A stretch of 64,000 bases of DNA from contig NZ_JBNDJK010000001.1 in NCBI RefSeq assembly GCF_050434925.1, positions 3,658,001 to 3,722,000 of the forward strand, given 5' to 3'. The notes beneath the pieces are model-generated. The model was not told where the DNA came from. It saw only the letters and a list, made by a program, of their open reading frames with translations, and did no database searches. Position 1 is the stretch's first letter, and each line of letters starts with the position of its first letter. This DNA is from Inquilinus ginsengisoli_B. GTDB taxonomy: Bacteria; Pseudomonadota; Alphaproteobacteria; DSM-16000; Inquilinaceae. The translations under genes were made by a program, and so were the position numbers. Shown piece by piece: positions 41,804 to 50,698 of this stretch.

Positions 41804-43885
41804 TCAGACCCTCGGCGCGGCCTGCAGGCGGCCGCCGGCCAGGGCGGTCAGGTGCAGCTCGCTCAAGGACCGCGGGTCGAACAGCAGCGCGGTCTTCTCC
41901 TCGCGGCTGAGGCCGCCGGTGGCGAGCGTGCCGGGGCCGTCGGCGGTCAGCTTGCGCCGCGCCGCCTCGACCAGCTTCGGGTCCTCGCGGCCGGCCTCGG
42001 GCGACCCGGTCAGCAGCGTCATGTGGATGGCGTTGGCCAGCGGGTCGCGGATCACCATCGCCAGCCCGTCCTCGACCGGCCGGGTGGTGGCGGAGAGCTG
42101 CTCGAACAGGGCCGTGGCCTCGACCACGATCTGCGGCTTCTGCCGCTCTTCCGGCGTTACCAGCAGGCCGAGCTTGCGGGCCCAGACGCCGGTGGAATGG
42201 CGCGAGGTGATCACCGACAGCGGGATCGACAGCAAGAGGCCGATCACCAGCGGCGACAGCCACGCCAGCATCGAGGGCGAGATCCACAGCGCCACCACGC
42301 CCAGCACGGCACCGAAGATGGTGTGGCCGCGATGCATCTGCACTGCGTCGGCCCAGGTGGTGCCGCGGTCGTCGCGCGACTGCGTGCCCCAGCCGGAATC
42401 GCGGCCGAGGAAGGCCTGCAGCACGAAGCTGGAGTGGAACAGCATCATCACCGGCGCCTGGAAGATCGAGAAGAAGGTCTCGAACAGCAGGCTCAGCAGC
42501 GCCCGGAAGGCGCCGCCATAGCCGGCCGCCAGGCGGCGGTCGAACAGCAGCAGCGTCCAGCCGAAGATCTTGGGCGCCATCAGCATCAGGAACGAGATCA
42601 CCAGCAGGCGCACCGCCAACGTCTGGTCCTGCACCGGCCAGACCGGGAACAGCGCCTCGCCCTGCGGGAAATAGACCGGGATCTCCAGCTTGTGCTCAAG
42701 CGCCGTCAGCATGCCGATGCAGATGAAGATCAGCCACAGCGGCGAGGAGACGTAGCTCATCACCCCCATCGCCATGTGCTGGCGGGAGAGGGGGTGCAGG
42801 CCGCGCGCCACCAGGACGCGCAGGTGCTGCATGTTGCCCTGGCACCAGCGCCGGTCGCGCTTGGCGTGGTCGATCATCGTCGGCGGGCATTCCTCGTAGC
42901 TGCCGCCGAGCTCCGGCACCAGCCAAGCGGTCCAGCCGTTGCGCCGGATCAGCGCCGCCTCGACGAAATCATGCGACAGGATGTGGCCGCCGAAGGGCGG
43001 CCGCCCGGACAGGATCGGCAGGCCGCAGCTCTCAATGAAGGCGCGGGTGCGGATGATCGCGTTGTGGCCCCAGTAATTGCCGTCGCCGAGCTGCCAGAAC
43101 GCCAGTCCGGCACCGACGATCGGCCCGTACAGGCTGCCGGCGAATTGCTGCATCCGGGCCCACAGCGTGTTGCGGTTCACCACCAGCGGCGGCGCCTGGA
43201 TGATGCCGGCGCGCGGATTGGCCTGCATCAGCCGGGCCATGGTGACCAGCGTGTCGCCGGCCATCAGGCTGTCGGCGTCCAGCACCACCATGAAGTCGTA
43301 GCGGGCGCCCCAGCGGGTGCAGAAATCGGCGATGTTGCCGGCCTTCTTGGCGACGTTGTGCCGGCGCTTGCGGTAGAAGATGCGGCCGCTGCCCTCGGTG
43401 CGGCGGCACAGCGCGCTCCAGCCGATCTCCTCCGCCACCCAGACGTCCGGGTTGGTGGTGTCGCTCAGGATGAAGATGTCGAAGGCGTCGAGATGGCCGG
43501 TCCGCGCCAGGCTGTCATGGATCGCCTGCAGGTTGGCGTAGATGCCGGTCGTGTCCTCGTTGTAGACCGGCATCAGCACGGCGGTGCGGGTGCGCAGCGG
43601 CGCCACCGCTTCGGCCCCCTGCGGCCAGGCCAGGCCGGGCTGACCCCAGCGCAGCAAGAGCGTCAGGAAGCCGGGCAGGGCGGTCCAGAAGGACAGCGCG
43701 ATCCAGGAGAAGTTGATGGCGAACATCACCACCAGGGCCAGCTCAAGCCCGGTGACGCCGCCGACCGACAGGAAACGATAGAGGGCGAAAGCGGCAGCCA
43801 GGGTCGACAGCGCGGTGGCGCCGAAAACAGCGAGGCGGCGCCAGCGAGCCGCGGAGGCGTAGGACGCCGCTTCGAGTCCGGTCAT
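41804..43885 (-). CDS. opgH: Glucans biosynthesis glucosyltransferase H
   Basis: A 693-residue GT2-family membrane glucosyltransferase that makes the beta-1,2-linked backbone of osmoregulated periplasmic glucan from UDP-glucose. Seen are two N-terminal membrane segments, MPVYNEDTTGIYANLQAIHDSL, MVVLDADSLMAGDTL (catalytic Asp), HWQ-type region FWQLGDGNYWGHNAIIRTRAFIE, and KRDRRWCQGNMQHLRVL (the QxxRW-like motif in OpgH form), followed by several C-terminal membrane segments. E. coli OpgH has 847 residues; the missing part is its cytoplasmic N-terminus. The small gene upstream may supply that part. Confidence 0.93.
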   Translation of the reverse strand: MTGLEAASYASAARWRRLAVFGATALSTLAAAFALYRFLSVGGVTGLELALVVMFAINFSWIALSFWTALPGFLTLLLRWGQPGLAWPQGAEAVAPLRTRTAVLMPVYNEDTTGIYANLQAIHDSLARTGHLDAFDIFILSDTTNPDVWVAEEIGWSALCRRTEGSGRIFYRKRRHNVAKKAGNIADFCTRWGARYDFMVVLDADSLMAGDTLVTMARLMQANPRAGIIQAPPLVVNRNTLWARMQQFAGSLYGPIVGAGLAFWQLGDGNYWGHNAIIRTRAFIESCGLPILSGRPPFGGHILSHDFVEAALIRRNGWTAWLVPELGGSYEECPPTMIDHAKRDRRWCQGNMQHLRVLVARGLHPLSRQHMAMGVMSYVSSPLWLIFICIGMLTALEHKLEIPVYFPQGEALFPVWPVQDQTLAVRLLVISFLMLMAPKIFGWTLLLFDRRLAAGYGGAFRALLSLLFETFFSIFQAPVMMLFHSSFVLQAFLGRDSGWGTQSRDDRGTTWADAVQMHRGHTIFGAVLGVVALWISPSMLAWLSPLVIGLLLSIPLSVITSRHSTGVWARKLGLLVTPEERQKPQIVVEATALFEQLSATTRPVEDGLAMVIRDPLANAIHMTLLTGSPEAGREDPKLVEAARRKLTADGPGTLATGGLSREEKTALLFDPRSLSELHLTALAGGRLQAAPRV

Positions 43886-43907
43886 CGGCTAGGAGATCGC
43901 CTTTCCG

Positions 43908-44429
43908 TCAGGCCGGGCGCCGTTCGGCGGCCTCGGGCGACCACCAGCCGAAGATCCGCTTCAGCGGCTCGCCGGCCCAGACCGGGTCGAGCGGCTGGTC
44001 CAGCATCGGCGTCGGCTTGGCGCGCGGCACCGGCACCGGCGAGACGCGACGCAAGGCCTGCTCCATCACCTGCGGCAGCGGGTCCTCGGACAGGAAGTGC
44101 TCCGGCCAGCGACGGGCGGCGTCGGTCAGCAGATAGGCGGCGCGGCCGATGGTCAGGATCGCGTCATCCTCGCGCTCGCTGCGGTTCAGCACCACGGCGA
44201 ACCAGTCGGCGGTGCGCCGGCGGGCGTGGTCCAGCAAAGCGGGGGCCGGCATCGCCGACGGATCGACGTCGCAGAACGCCGTCTCGATGGCGCCGGACAG
44301 CGCGGCCGGATCAGTGAAGCCCAGGCCCTGGAAGAAGGCGATGACGTCGTCTGGCATGTTGATGTTGACCGGGGTGTGCAACCCGACCTGGGACATGGGA
44401 CGATTCCGATGTGTCGTCAAGGCGTCCAT
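43908..44429 (-). CDS. Small unknown protein between opgG and opgH, possible split OpgH N-terminus
   Basis: A 173-residue protein that I do not recognise as a named family. It is acidic to neutral, without membrane segments, and ends PLDPVWAGEPLKRIFGWWSPEAAERRPA. This tail loosely recalls the stretch that precedes the first membrane helix of long OpgH proteins, which this OpgH lacks. The ATG at 44429 has GGAG upstream and overlaps the opgG end by 13 bases; opgH starts 22 bases after it. Translational coupling in opgG-x-opgH points to a role in glucan synthesis or its control by osmolarity. Confidence 0.6.
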   Translation of the reverse strand: MDALTTHRNRPMSQVGLHTPVNINMPDDVIAFFQGLGFTDPAALSGAIETAFCDVDPSAMPAPALLDHARRRTADWFAVVLNRSEREDDAILTIGRAAYLLTDAARRWPEHFLSEDPLPQVMEQALRRVSPVPVPRAKPTPMLDQPLDPVWAGEPLKRIFGWWSPEAAERRPA

Positions 44430-45976
44430 TGGAAACTCCATGTTTCGGTCAAGGCATCGCTGCCCTGCCGTAAGAAGCACCGAAGCTCGGCGGGATCGTC
44501 GCCGGCAGGTTTCAGATCGAAGAACGCCCGCCAGCCGCCGAGTTCCGGATTCCGCTGCGCCACGGGGAACTGGATCTCCCCGGCAGAAGCCGTGACTACG
44601 GCCTCCAATGTCGCGTCTGGCGGCAGAGAGTCAAGCGCGCCGCCCCGGAAGTCGATCACGAACTTGCGGGTATCGCTGGACTTGCTGTCGCCGCCGGACA
44701 CGCCACCGGCGCCGGTGCGGGTCGATACCACGGTGCCGCGGTCACTGGCGACGGGGGGGTTCATGCCCCAGTGCAGCCGGTAGGACAGCTTCCATTCCTG
44801 GCCGGTGTCGACCGGCTGCTTCGGCACCCAAAAGGCGACGATGTTGTCGTGGATCTCGGCGTCGGTCGGGATCTCGACCAACTGCACCACGCCCGGGCCC
44901 CAGCCGCTCAGCGGCTCGACCCACAGGCTGGGGCGGCGCTCATACATCGCCTCCAGATCCTGATAGCTGCTGTAGGAGCGCTGGCGCTGCATCAGCCCGA
45001 AGCCGCGCGGATTTTCGTCCATGAACGAGCTGATCAGCAGCCGCGACGGGTTGCGCAGCGGCCGCCACATCCATTCGCCGGCTCCGCTCCACATCGACAG
45101 GCCGTCGCTGTCATGCACCTCCGGCCGGAAGTCGTCGAACGTCCGGTGCTCCTGCGGGCCGTACAGGAACATGCTGGTCAGTGGCGCGATGCCGAACTTC
45201 TCGATGGCGTGGCGCGGATACAGCGTCGCCTCGACGTCGACCGTGGTGATCTCGCCCGGCTTGATCAGGAAGCTGTAGGCGCCGGTCACGCCGGGACTGT
45301 CGAGCAGGGCATAGAGCCGGATCTGCTTGGCGTCCGGCGCCGGGGTCTCGACCCAGAACTGGCGGAAGACCGGGAACTCCTCGCCGCGGGTCGATCCGGT
45401 GTCGATCGCCAGGCCGCGGGCGGACAGGCCGTAGATGTTCTTGCGGCCCAGGCAGCGGAAATAGCTGGCGGCCAGGAACACGGCGATCTCGTCCAGGAAC
45501 TCCGGCCGGTTGATCGCATAGTGCAGCCGGAAGCCGGCGAAGCCGAGATGGTCGGACGGGGTGTCGGGGAACTTGTTGCCGCCCAGGTCGAACAGGTCCT
45601 GGCGGTACAGGATCTCGCGCGCCTGGTAGCCGTCGACCTGGAAGATGTGGACCGGCTTGTCCAACAGCGCGCCGAGATGGAAGAACTGCATCTGGAACGG
45701 CAGGTTCTCCGGCCGCCACAGCGCCTGCTCGGGCAGGAAGCGGATCGCCCGATGCTGGTCGTAGCTCAACTGGGTGATCTCGGCCGGCAGGTTTTCGTCC
45801 GGCGGCACGAACGGAGCCTGCGACACGGTCTTGGCCCGGTCGATCAGCCAGGTCATGCTGAACGGCGTGGTCTCGCCCAGGCTGGGGGCGGCGAGGGCAG
45901 ACCGGACGGACGCGAATAGCGACGACGCCGCCAGCGCGGTCGTGCCCATCAAGATCTGGCGTCTGCTCAGCCCCAC
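44417..45976 (-). CDS. opgG: Periplasmic glucan biosynthesis protein OpgG/OpgD
   Basis: A 519-residue periplasmic protein needed for branching or release of the glucan. It begins MGLSRRQILMGTTALAASSLFASVRSALAAPSLG, a signal with twin arginines, as in OpgD instead of the Sec-exported OpgG. The body has the family marks YDQHRAIRFLPEQALWR, FPDTPSDHLGFAGFRLHYAINRP, RFRP-type YGLSARGLAIDTGSTRGEEFPVFRQFWVE, and FFDLKPAGDDPAELRCFLRQG. The start is a GTG at 45976; the open frame upstream has no family similarity. It is first in the opgG-x-opgH operon. Confidence 0.9.
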   Translation of the reverse strand: MGLSRRQILMGTTALAASSLFASVRSALAAPSLGETTPFSMTWLIDRAKTVSQAPFVPPDENLPAEITQLSYDQHRAIRFLPEQALWRPENLPFQMQFFHLGALLDKPVHIFQVDGYQAREILYRQDLFDLGGNKFPDTPSDHLGFAGFRLHYAINRPEFLDEIAVFLAASYFRCLGRKNIYGLSARGLAIDTGSTRGEEFPVFRQFWVETPAPDAKQIRLYALLDSPGVTGAYSFLIKPGEITTVDVEATLYPRHAIEKFGIAPLTSMFLYGPQEHRTFDDFRPEVHDSDGLSMWSGAGEWMWRPLRNPSRLLISSFMDENPRGFGLMQRQRSYSSYQDLEAMYERRPSLWVEPLSGWGPGVVQLVEIPTDAEIHDNIVAFWVPKQPVDTGQEWKLSYRLHWGMNPPVASDRGTVVSTRTGAGGVSGGDSKSSDTRKFVIDFRGGALDSLPPDATLEAVVTASAGEIQFPVAQRNPELGGWRAFFDLKPAGDDPAELRCFLRQGSDALTETWSFQWTP

Positions 45977-46283
45977 ATCACCACCGGATTTTGCACTGCA
46001 ACATGATGGCACAATCGATCGCGATTGTGGCGGTTCCTGGACAACATCATCACACGTGACAGCCGCTGCGCCGTGCGCGGCCCAAACCCCCACAACCCAA
46101 TTCCCGGCCACAGCGCTTCTGCCGGCGCCGTCTGCAGGGATCGTCCGATCAACGCTATCTTCGTGATTTTGTTCCGATGTTACCCTAGCCGCTTCGGTTG
46201 CAGCGCAAAAGCCGGCCAACCCAGGCGCAGCGACAGACACAGCTCTGCATTTTCACAGATTGACACGTGCAATTGGCCCGCCT
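45977..46283. other. Gene-free region upstream of opgG
   Basis: About 307 bases without a credible gene. It should hold the opgG promoter on the minus strand. The clearest structure is the 20-bp inverted repeat at 46010-46029, listed separately. No terminator with a T run was found for the upstream sulfatase-like gene. Confidence 0.5.
46010..46029. promoter_or_regulatory. Inverted repeat upstream of opgG
   Basis: CACAATCG (46010-46017) and CGATTGTG (46022-46029) are perfect 8-bp arms around ATCG, 34 bases upstream of the opgG GTG. It may be an operator or a short RNA hairpin in the leader. Function unknown. Confidence 0.45.
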
Positions 46284-47942
46284 TCACGGGGAGAAGGATC
46301 TGGCGAACGCATCCCGGAACGTCGCCATCAGCGCCACCGGTCCGGTTTGGGGGGGATAGAGCCCGTCGACGAAGCCCCAGTCGCGGAACCGCGCCACCAG
46401 GTCCGGGTCGCGGCTGAAGACATGCACCGGCACGTCGCGCGGCGTGCCCGGGCCGGTCACGATCGGCGCCGGCTGGTGGTCGCCCAGTACGACCATCAGC
46501 GTATGGTCGCCCATGATCCGGGCGGCGTAGTCCAGCACCGAGCGAAGCGAATAGGCCATGGACCGGCCGTACTGGTCGCGGATCCGGTCCGGGTCGCTCC
46601 ACACCTCCTCCGGCGTGCCGCCGGTGGCCGGCAGGGTCCGGTACAGGCTGCCGTCGCCGATCGTGCCCCAGTCGTCGACCAGGGTCGGCACCGGGGTCCA
46701 GGGCGCGTGGCTGGACACCAGCACGACCTCGCTGAACAGCGGCTTCGGCTGCTGCTGCCGCCAGCGGTCATAGGCGGCCAGCGTGTACTGGTCCGGCATC
46801 GTCACCCAGCCGAAGGGCGGGCCGGCATAGCCGAGATCGTCGGCGAACAGCGTCTGGTCGAAGCCGAAGAAGCGTTTCGCCTCGGGTTCCTTGCCGGTGA
46901 TCGCCGGGGCGATCAGCCCGGTGTGGTAGCCGGCCTTGGCGAACAGGCGGGGCAGGGTCATGCGCTTGCCGGTGACCAGCAGGTCGTAGCGCATCTGGTC
47001 GTCGATCTGCATGCCGCTGGCCAGCGTCGCATGGGCCAGCCAGGACTGGCCGCCGCGGGTCGGCGAGGCCAGCCAGCCGGAGGCGGTATAGACCCCGGCG
47101 GCGGCCAGCTTCGGCGCCATCTCGGCCAGCGCCGCCTTGGGCAGGGCGTCGAAGCGGGGGTCCTCCAGCGCGCTGCGGCCGTAGGATTCGAGGAAGACGA
47201 CGGTGACGTCGGCGCCGCCCAGCCCGCCCAGCGGTGCCCTGGACACCCCGCCGACCAGCGGGTCCACCGCCTCCTCGGCCCGGAATCGGCCCGCCATGAA
47301 CAGGGCCGGGATCAGGCGGTTGACCTGGTCGGCGACCATGAAGCTGGCGGTATCGTTCACCGGGCGGGCGTCGCCATAGGCGCCCGGCACGGCCTGGCCG
47401 ATGGCGAAGACCAGAATGGCCAGCGCCGCCAGGAGGCCGGCGACGCCGCGCCGGGCGGCAGAGGCGGACAGGGCCTGCTGCAGCAGGCGCACGGACCGGG
47501 CCGTGGCCCGCCAGATGCACCAGCCGGCGACGATCACCCCCAGGGTGATGCCGATCAGGCCGACGGCGCCGAGAACCCCGTTCGCGAGATGCATGCCGTT
47601 GACCAGCAGCAGCCGGTCGACATAGAGGCTGACCGGCCGGCCGAAGGAGACCTGGATGACGAGGTCGGCCAGCTTGATCGCGGCGACCAGCAGGCCGAGC
47701 CCGCCGAGCACGGTGGCAAAGGCGCGCGACCGCCGCAGCGGCGGCACCAGCACCAGGGCGGCGACCACGATCGCCAGCTCGATCGGGATCGAGGCGAGGC
47801 CGTAGACCTGCCAGCCATCCGGGGCCGACGGCACGCCCAGCAGCAGCACCAGCCAAAGCAGTGCCGCGGCCATGCGCAGCCCCTCGAGCAGGGGCGTGAA
47901 TCGGCTGCGGGGACGGGGCAGGGCGGTGTCGCTGGCGGTCAT
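46284..47942 (-). CDS. Membrane sulfatase-fold protein (LTA synthase/OpgB-like)
   Basis: A 552-residue protein with about four to five N-terminal membrane segments (up to residue 190) and a periplasmic alkaline-phosphatase-superfamily domain: VTVVFLESYGRSALEDPRF (nucleophile region), ASPTRGGQSWLAHATLASGM, and LGDHQPAPIVTGPGTPRDVPVHVFS (metal histidine). Proteins of this plan include LTA synthase and OpgB, which moves phosphoglycerol from phosphatidylglycerol to periplasmic glucan. It stands just upstream of the opg genes on the same strand, so glucan decoration is plausible. ATG 47942 is chosen over 47993. Confidence 0.78.
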   Translation of the reverse strand: MTASDTALPRPRSRFTPLLEGLRMAAALLWLVLLLGVPSAPDGWQVYGLASIPIELAIVVAALVLVPPLRRSRAFATVLGGLGLLVAAIKLADLVIQVSFGRPVSLYVDRLLLVNGMHLANGVLGAVGLIGITLGVIVAGWCIWRATARSVRLLQQALSASAARRGVAGLLAALAILVFAIGQAVPGAYGDARPVNDTASFMVADQVNRLIPALFMAGRFRAEEAVDPLVGGVSRAPLGGLGGADVTVVFLESYGRSALEDPRFDALPKAALAEMAPKLAAAGVYTASGWLASPTRGGQSWLAHATLASGMQIDDQMRYDLLVTGKRMTLPRLFAKAGYHTGLIAPAITGKEPEAKRFFGFDQTLFADDLGYAGPPFGWVTMPDQYTLAAYDRWRQQQPKPLFSEVVLVSSHAPWTPVPTLVDDWGTIGDGSLYRTLPATGGTPEEVWSDPDRIRDQYGRSMAYSLRSVLDYAARIMGDHTLMVVLGDHQPAPIVTGPGTPRDVPVHVFSRDPDLVARFRDWGFVDGLYPPQTGPVALMATFRDAFARSFSP

Positions 47943-48059
47943 GGCGGCGACGATGGCACAGCTTCCTCTGGCAATCGGATGAATTCTCCGCAATCTCCGA
48001 ATACACCCTGGTGCCGGATCGGTATCGGCGCGATAACCGGATCGAGATTTGACCGTGCG

Positions 48060-49211
48060 ATGCCCGACGACAGACCCGCCGCCCCGACCGCAGAGACCAT
48101 CCGGCTCGCCACGTCAGATGACGTGCCGCGGCTGCTGGAGATCGAGTCCCGTGCCTTCGACCATGACCGCCTGAGCCGGCGCAGCTTCCTGCATTTCCTG
48201 ACCCGCGGCCACGCCGTCTGCCTGGTGGCGGAGGCGGGGAGCCAACTGCTCGGCTACGCCCTGGTGCTGCTGCGCCGGACCACGGCCCTGGCGCGGCTAT
48301 ACTCGCTGGCGGTCGACCCGGCGGTACGCGGCCGCGGCCTCGGCGCCCGGCTGCTGGAGGCGGCGGAACGGGCGGCGCATGACGAGGGCGCGCTGTTCCT
48401 GCGGCTCGAGGTGCGGCCGGACAACGCGAAGGCGATCGCGCTCTATGAGTCGCGCGGCTACCGCCATTTCGGGCGCTATCTCGACTTCTACGAGGACCAT
48501 GCCGACGCGCTGCGCTTCGAGAAGCGGCTGGGCACCTCCAGCCCATCGCAGGGCGACCAGCCGCAGATCGACCTGCATGTGCCCTATTACGCCCAGACCA
48601 CCAACTTCACCTGCGGCGCGGCGACGCTGTTGATGGCGCTGAAGGCGCTGGACCCGGAGACGGAGCTGAGCCGGGCGCGCGAGCTGCGGCTGTGGCGCGA
48701 GGCGACGACGATCTACATGACCTCGGGCCATGGCGGCTGCGACCCCTACGGCATGGCGCTGGCGGCGCATGACCGCGGCCTGCGGGCCCGGATCTTCGTC
48801 AGCGACGATTCGATCCTGTTCCTCGACGGCGTGCGCAGCCCCGACAAGAAGGCGGTGATGACGGTGGTGCAGGAGGATTTCCGCACCCGCTGCGCCCGCC
48901 GCCGCATCGAGGTCGAGCACCGTGCCCTCGGATTGCCCGAAATGTGCGCCCTGATCGGCGAAGGCGCGATCCCGATCGTGCTGATCAGCTTGTTCCGGGG
49001 CTATGGCGAAAAAAATCCGCACTGGGTGGTCGCAAACGGCTTCGACGAGCGTTTCATCTATGTGCACGACCCCTGGGTCGCCGTGACGGAGATGGAGAGC
49101 GCGTCGACCAAGGCGAACCTCCCGATCCCGCGCCGGGAATTCGAGCGTATGGCCCGCTACGGCCGCACCCAACTGAGGGCCGCGGTCGTGCTCAGCAGGA
49201 AGGCCCAATGA
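48060..49211 (+). CDS. GNAT acetyltransferase fused to C39-like peptidase (DUF3335)
   Basis: A 383-residue two-domain protein. Residues 12-155 are a RimI-type GNAT domain with acetyl-CoA loop VRGRGLGARLLEAAERAA. Residues about 170-383 are a papain-fold C39-like peptidase with Cys185 (YYAQTTNFTCGAATLLM), His321 (NPHWVVANG) and an Asp in FIYVHDPW. It overlaps the RimK-like ligase gene by ATGA. This fusion next to RimK is found in other Proteobacteria and was discussed as an amidoligase-linked peptide-modification system. The substrate is unknown: a peptide that is ligated, acetylated or trimmed. Confidence 0.85.
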   Translation: MPDDRPAAPTAETIRLATSDDVPRLLEIESRAFDHDRLSRRSFLHFLTRGHAVCLVAEAGSQLLGYALVLLRRTTALARLYSLAVDPAVRGRGLGARLLEAAERAAHDEGALFLRLEVRPDNAKAIALYESRGYRHFGRYLDFYEDHADALRFEKRLGTSSPSQGDQPQIDLHVPYYAQTTNFTCGAATLLMALKALDPETELSRARELRLWREATTIYMTSGHGGCDPYGMALAAHDRGLRARIFVSDDSILFLDGVRSPDKKAVMTVVQEDFRTRCARRRIEVEHRALGLPEMCALIGEGAIPIVLISLFRGYGEKNPHWVVANGFDERFIYVHDPWVAVTEMESASTKANLPIPRREFERMARYGRTQLRAAVVLSRKAQ

Positions 49212-50671
49212 GCGGTTGGATCATCGTCGTCGACCGCATCGGCGACTTCAAGGGCGACCCGGACGGCCGCCAGCTCATCACCACCCGGGACTACATCGGC
49301 CGGCCGCAGGCGATCAAGGGAGGGGACGCGAAGGTCATCAACCTGTCGCGCTCCACCGCCTATATGACGCGGGGCTACTACGTCTCGCTGCTGGCCGAGG
49401 CCCGCGCCCACCGGGTCATTCCGATGGTCGAGACCATCCTCGATCTCGGCCAGAAGACGCTCTACAAGATCGCCCTGCCGGACCTGGAGGACGACCTCAA
49501 CCGCCGGATCAAGCGGGTGTCGCCGCCGCCGGGCGGCCCATTCAAGCTGATCATCAGCTTCGGCCGGGCCGATGACGACCGGTTCCAGGATTTCGGCCGC
49601 CGGGTGTTCGACTGGTTCCGCGCGCCGATCCTCGAGGTCAAGGTCCGCTTCACCGACCGCTTCCGCATCGCCTCGATCGCAGAATTGTCGATCTCGGACA
49701 TCGAGGGCGAGACCGAGGCCTTCTTCTACGAGACGCTCGACCTGTACACGCGCCAGAGCTGGCGCAACCCGAAGGAGAACAAGCCGGCGAAATACACCCT
49801 CGCCGTGCTGTTCAACCCGAAGGAGGAGTTCGCGCCATCGACCCAGCGCTCGCTCCTGAAGCTCGCCCGCGTGGCCGAGACCATGGACATGGAAGTCGAG
49901 CTGATCGAGAAGAAGGACCTGCTGCGCCTGGCCGAATACGACGCCTTGTTCATCCGCGAGACCACGGCGATCGACAACCACACCTTCCGCTTCGCCCGCC
50001 GGGCGGAGCAGGAGGGCATGCCGGTGATCGATGATTCCACCTCGATCCTGCGCTGCACCAACAAGGTCTATCTCTACGAGCTCCTGTCCGCGAACAAGAT
50101 CCCGACGCCGAAGACCGTGGTGGTCGACAGCCTGAAGAACATCGAGCGGGTGGAGGAGGAGTTCGCTTATCCGATCGTGCTGAAGATCCCGGACGGGTCC
50201 TTCAGCCGCGGCGTGTTCAAGGCCAATGACCGGCGCGAGCTGGAGCAGATGGCCGAGCAACTGCTGGACGATTCCGACGTCATCCTGGCGCAGGAGTTCA
50301 TGCCGACCGACCATGACTGGCGGGTCGGCGTGCTGGATGGCGAGCCGCTGTTCGTCTGCCAGTACATGATGGCGAAGAAGCACTGGCAGATCGTCCGCCA
50401 CTCCGCCGACGGCAAGGTCGGCTGGGGCAACTTCAAGACCTTCGGGCTCGACGAGGTGCCGCCGGAGGTGCTGGACGTTGCGGTGCGCGCGGCCAAGCTG
50501 ATCGGCGACGGGCTCTACGGCGTCGACCTGAAACAGACCGAGAAGGGCGTGTTCGTGATCGAGATCAACGACAACCCCAATCTCGACCATGGCTGCGAGG
50601 ATCTGGTCGCCAAGGACGACTTGTGGCGGCGGCTCTGCCGCTGGTTCATCGACCGCATCGACGCCGGCTGA
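49208..50671 (+). CDS. RimK-like ATP-grasp ligase
   Basis: A 487-residue ATP-grasp protein. The N-terminal 200 residues (WIIVVDRIGDFKGDPDGRQLITTRDYIGRPQ) are specific to this long group; a RimK-like pre-ATP-grasp domain follows (AEYDALFIRETTAIDNHTFRFAR), then the ATP-grasp core from about residue 285 with PIVLKIPDGSFSRGVFKA, DHDWRVGVLDGEPLFVCQYM and the metal-binding VFVIEINDNPNLDHG. RimK adds glutamate to ribosomal protein S6; this group is longer and its acceptor is unknown. It is translationally coupled to the GNAT-C39 gene. Confidence 0.88.
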   Translation: MSGWIIVVDRIGDFKGDPDGRQLITTRDYIGRPQAIKGGDAKVINLSRSTAYMTRGYYVSLLAEARAHRVIPMVETILDLGQKTLYKIALPDLEDDLNRRIKRVSPPPGGPFKLIISFGRADDDRFQDFGRRVFDWFRAPILEVKVRFTDRFRIASIAELSISDIEGETEAFFYETLDLYTRQSWRNPKENKPAKYTLAVLFNPKEEFAPSTQRSLLKLARVAETMDMEVELIEKKDLLRLAEYDALFIRETTAIDNHTFRFARRAEQEGMPVIDDSTSILRCTNKVYLYELLSANKIPTPKTVVVDSLKNIERVEEEFAYPIVLKIPDGSFSRGVFKANDRRELEQMAEQLLDDSDVILAQEFMPTDHDWRVGVLDGEPLFVCQYMMAKKHWQIVRHSADGKVGWGNFKTFGLDEVPPEVLDVAVRAAKLIGDGLYGVDLKQTEKGVFVIEINDNPNLDHGCEDLVAKDDLWRRLCRWFIDRIDAG

Positions 50672-50698
50672 TCCGGCCGCGCTGAAGGGGGAGGGGGA

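Noticed and set aside
46284..47942. Calling the sulfatase-fold gene a lipoteichoic acid synthase
   Set aside because: The rest of the window is Gram-negative alphaproteobacterial and the gene is beside opg genes; an OpgB-like role is more fitting.
46260..48059. Long upstream extension (about 600 residues) of the GNAT-C39 frame
   Set aside because: The extension is antisense to the sulfatase-fold gene and has no family similarity; the GNAT domain begins right after ATG 48060.
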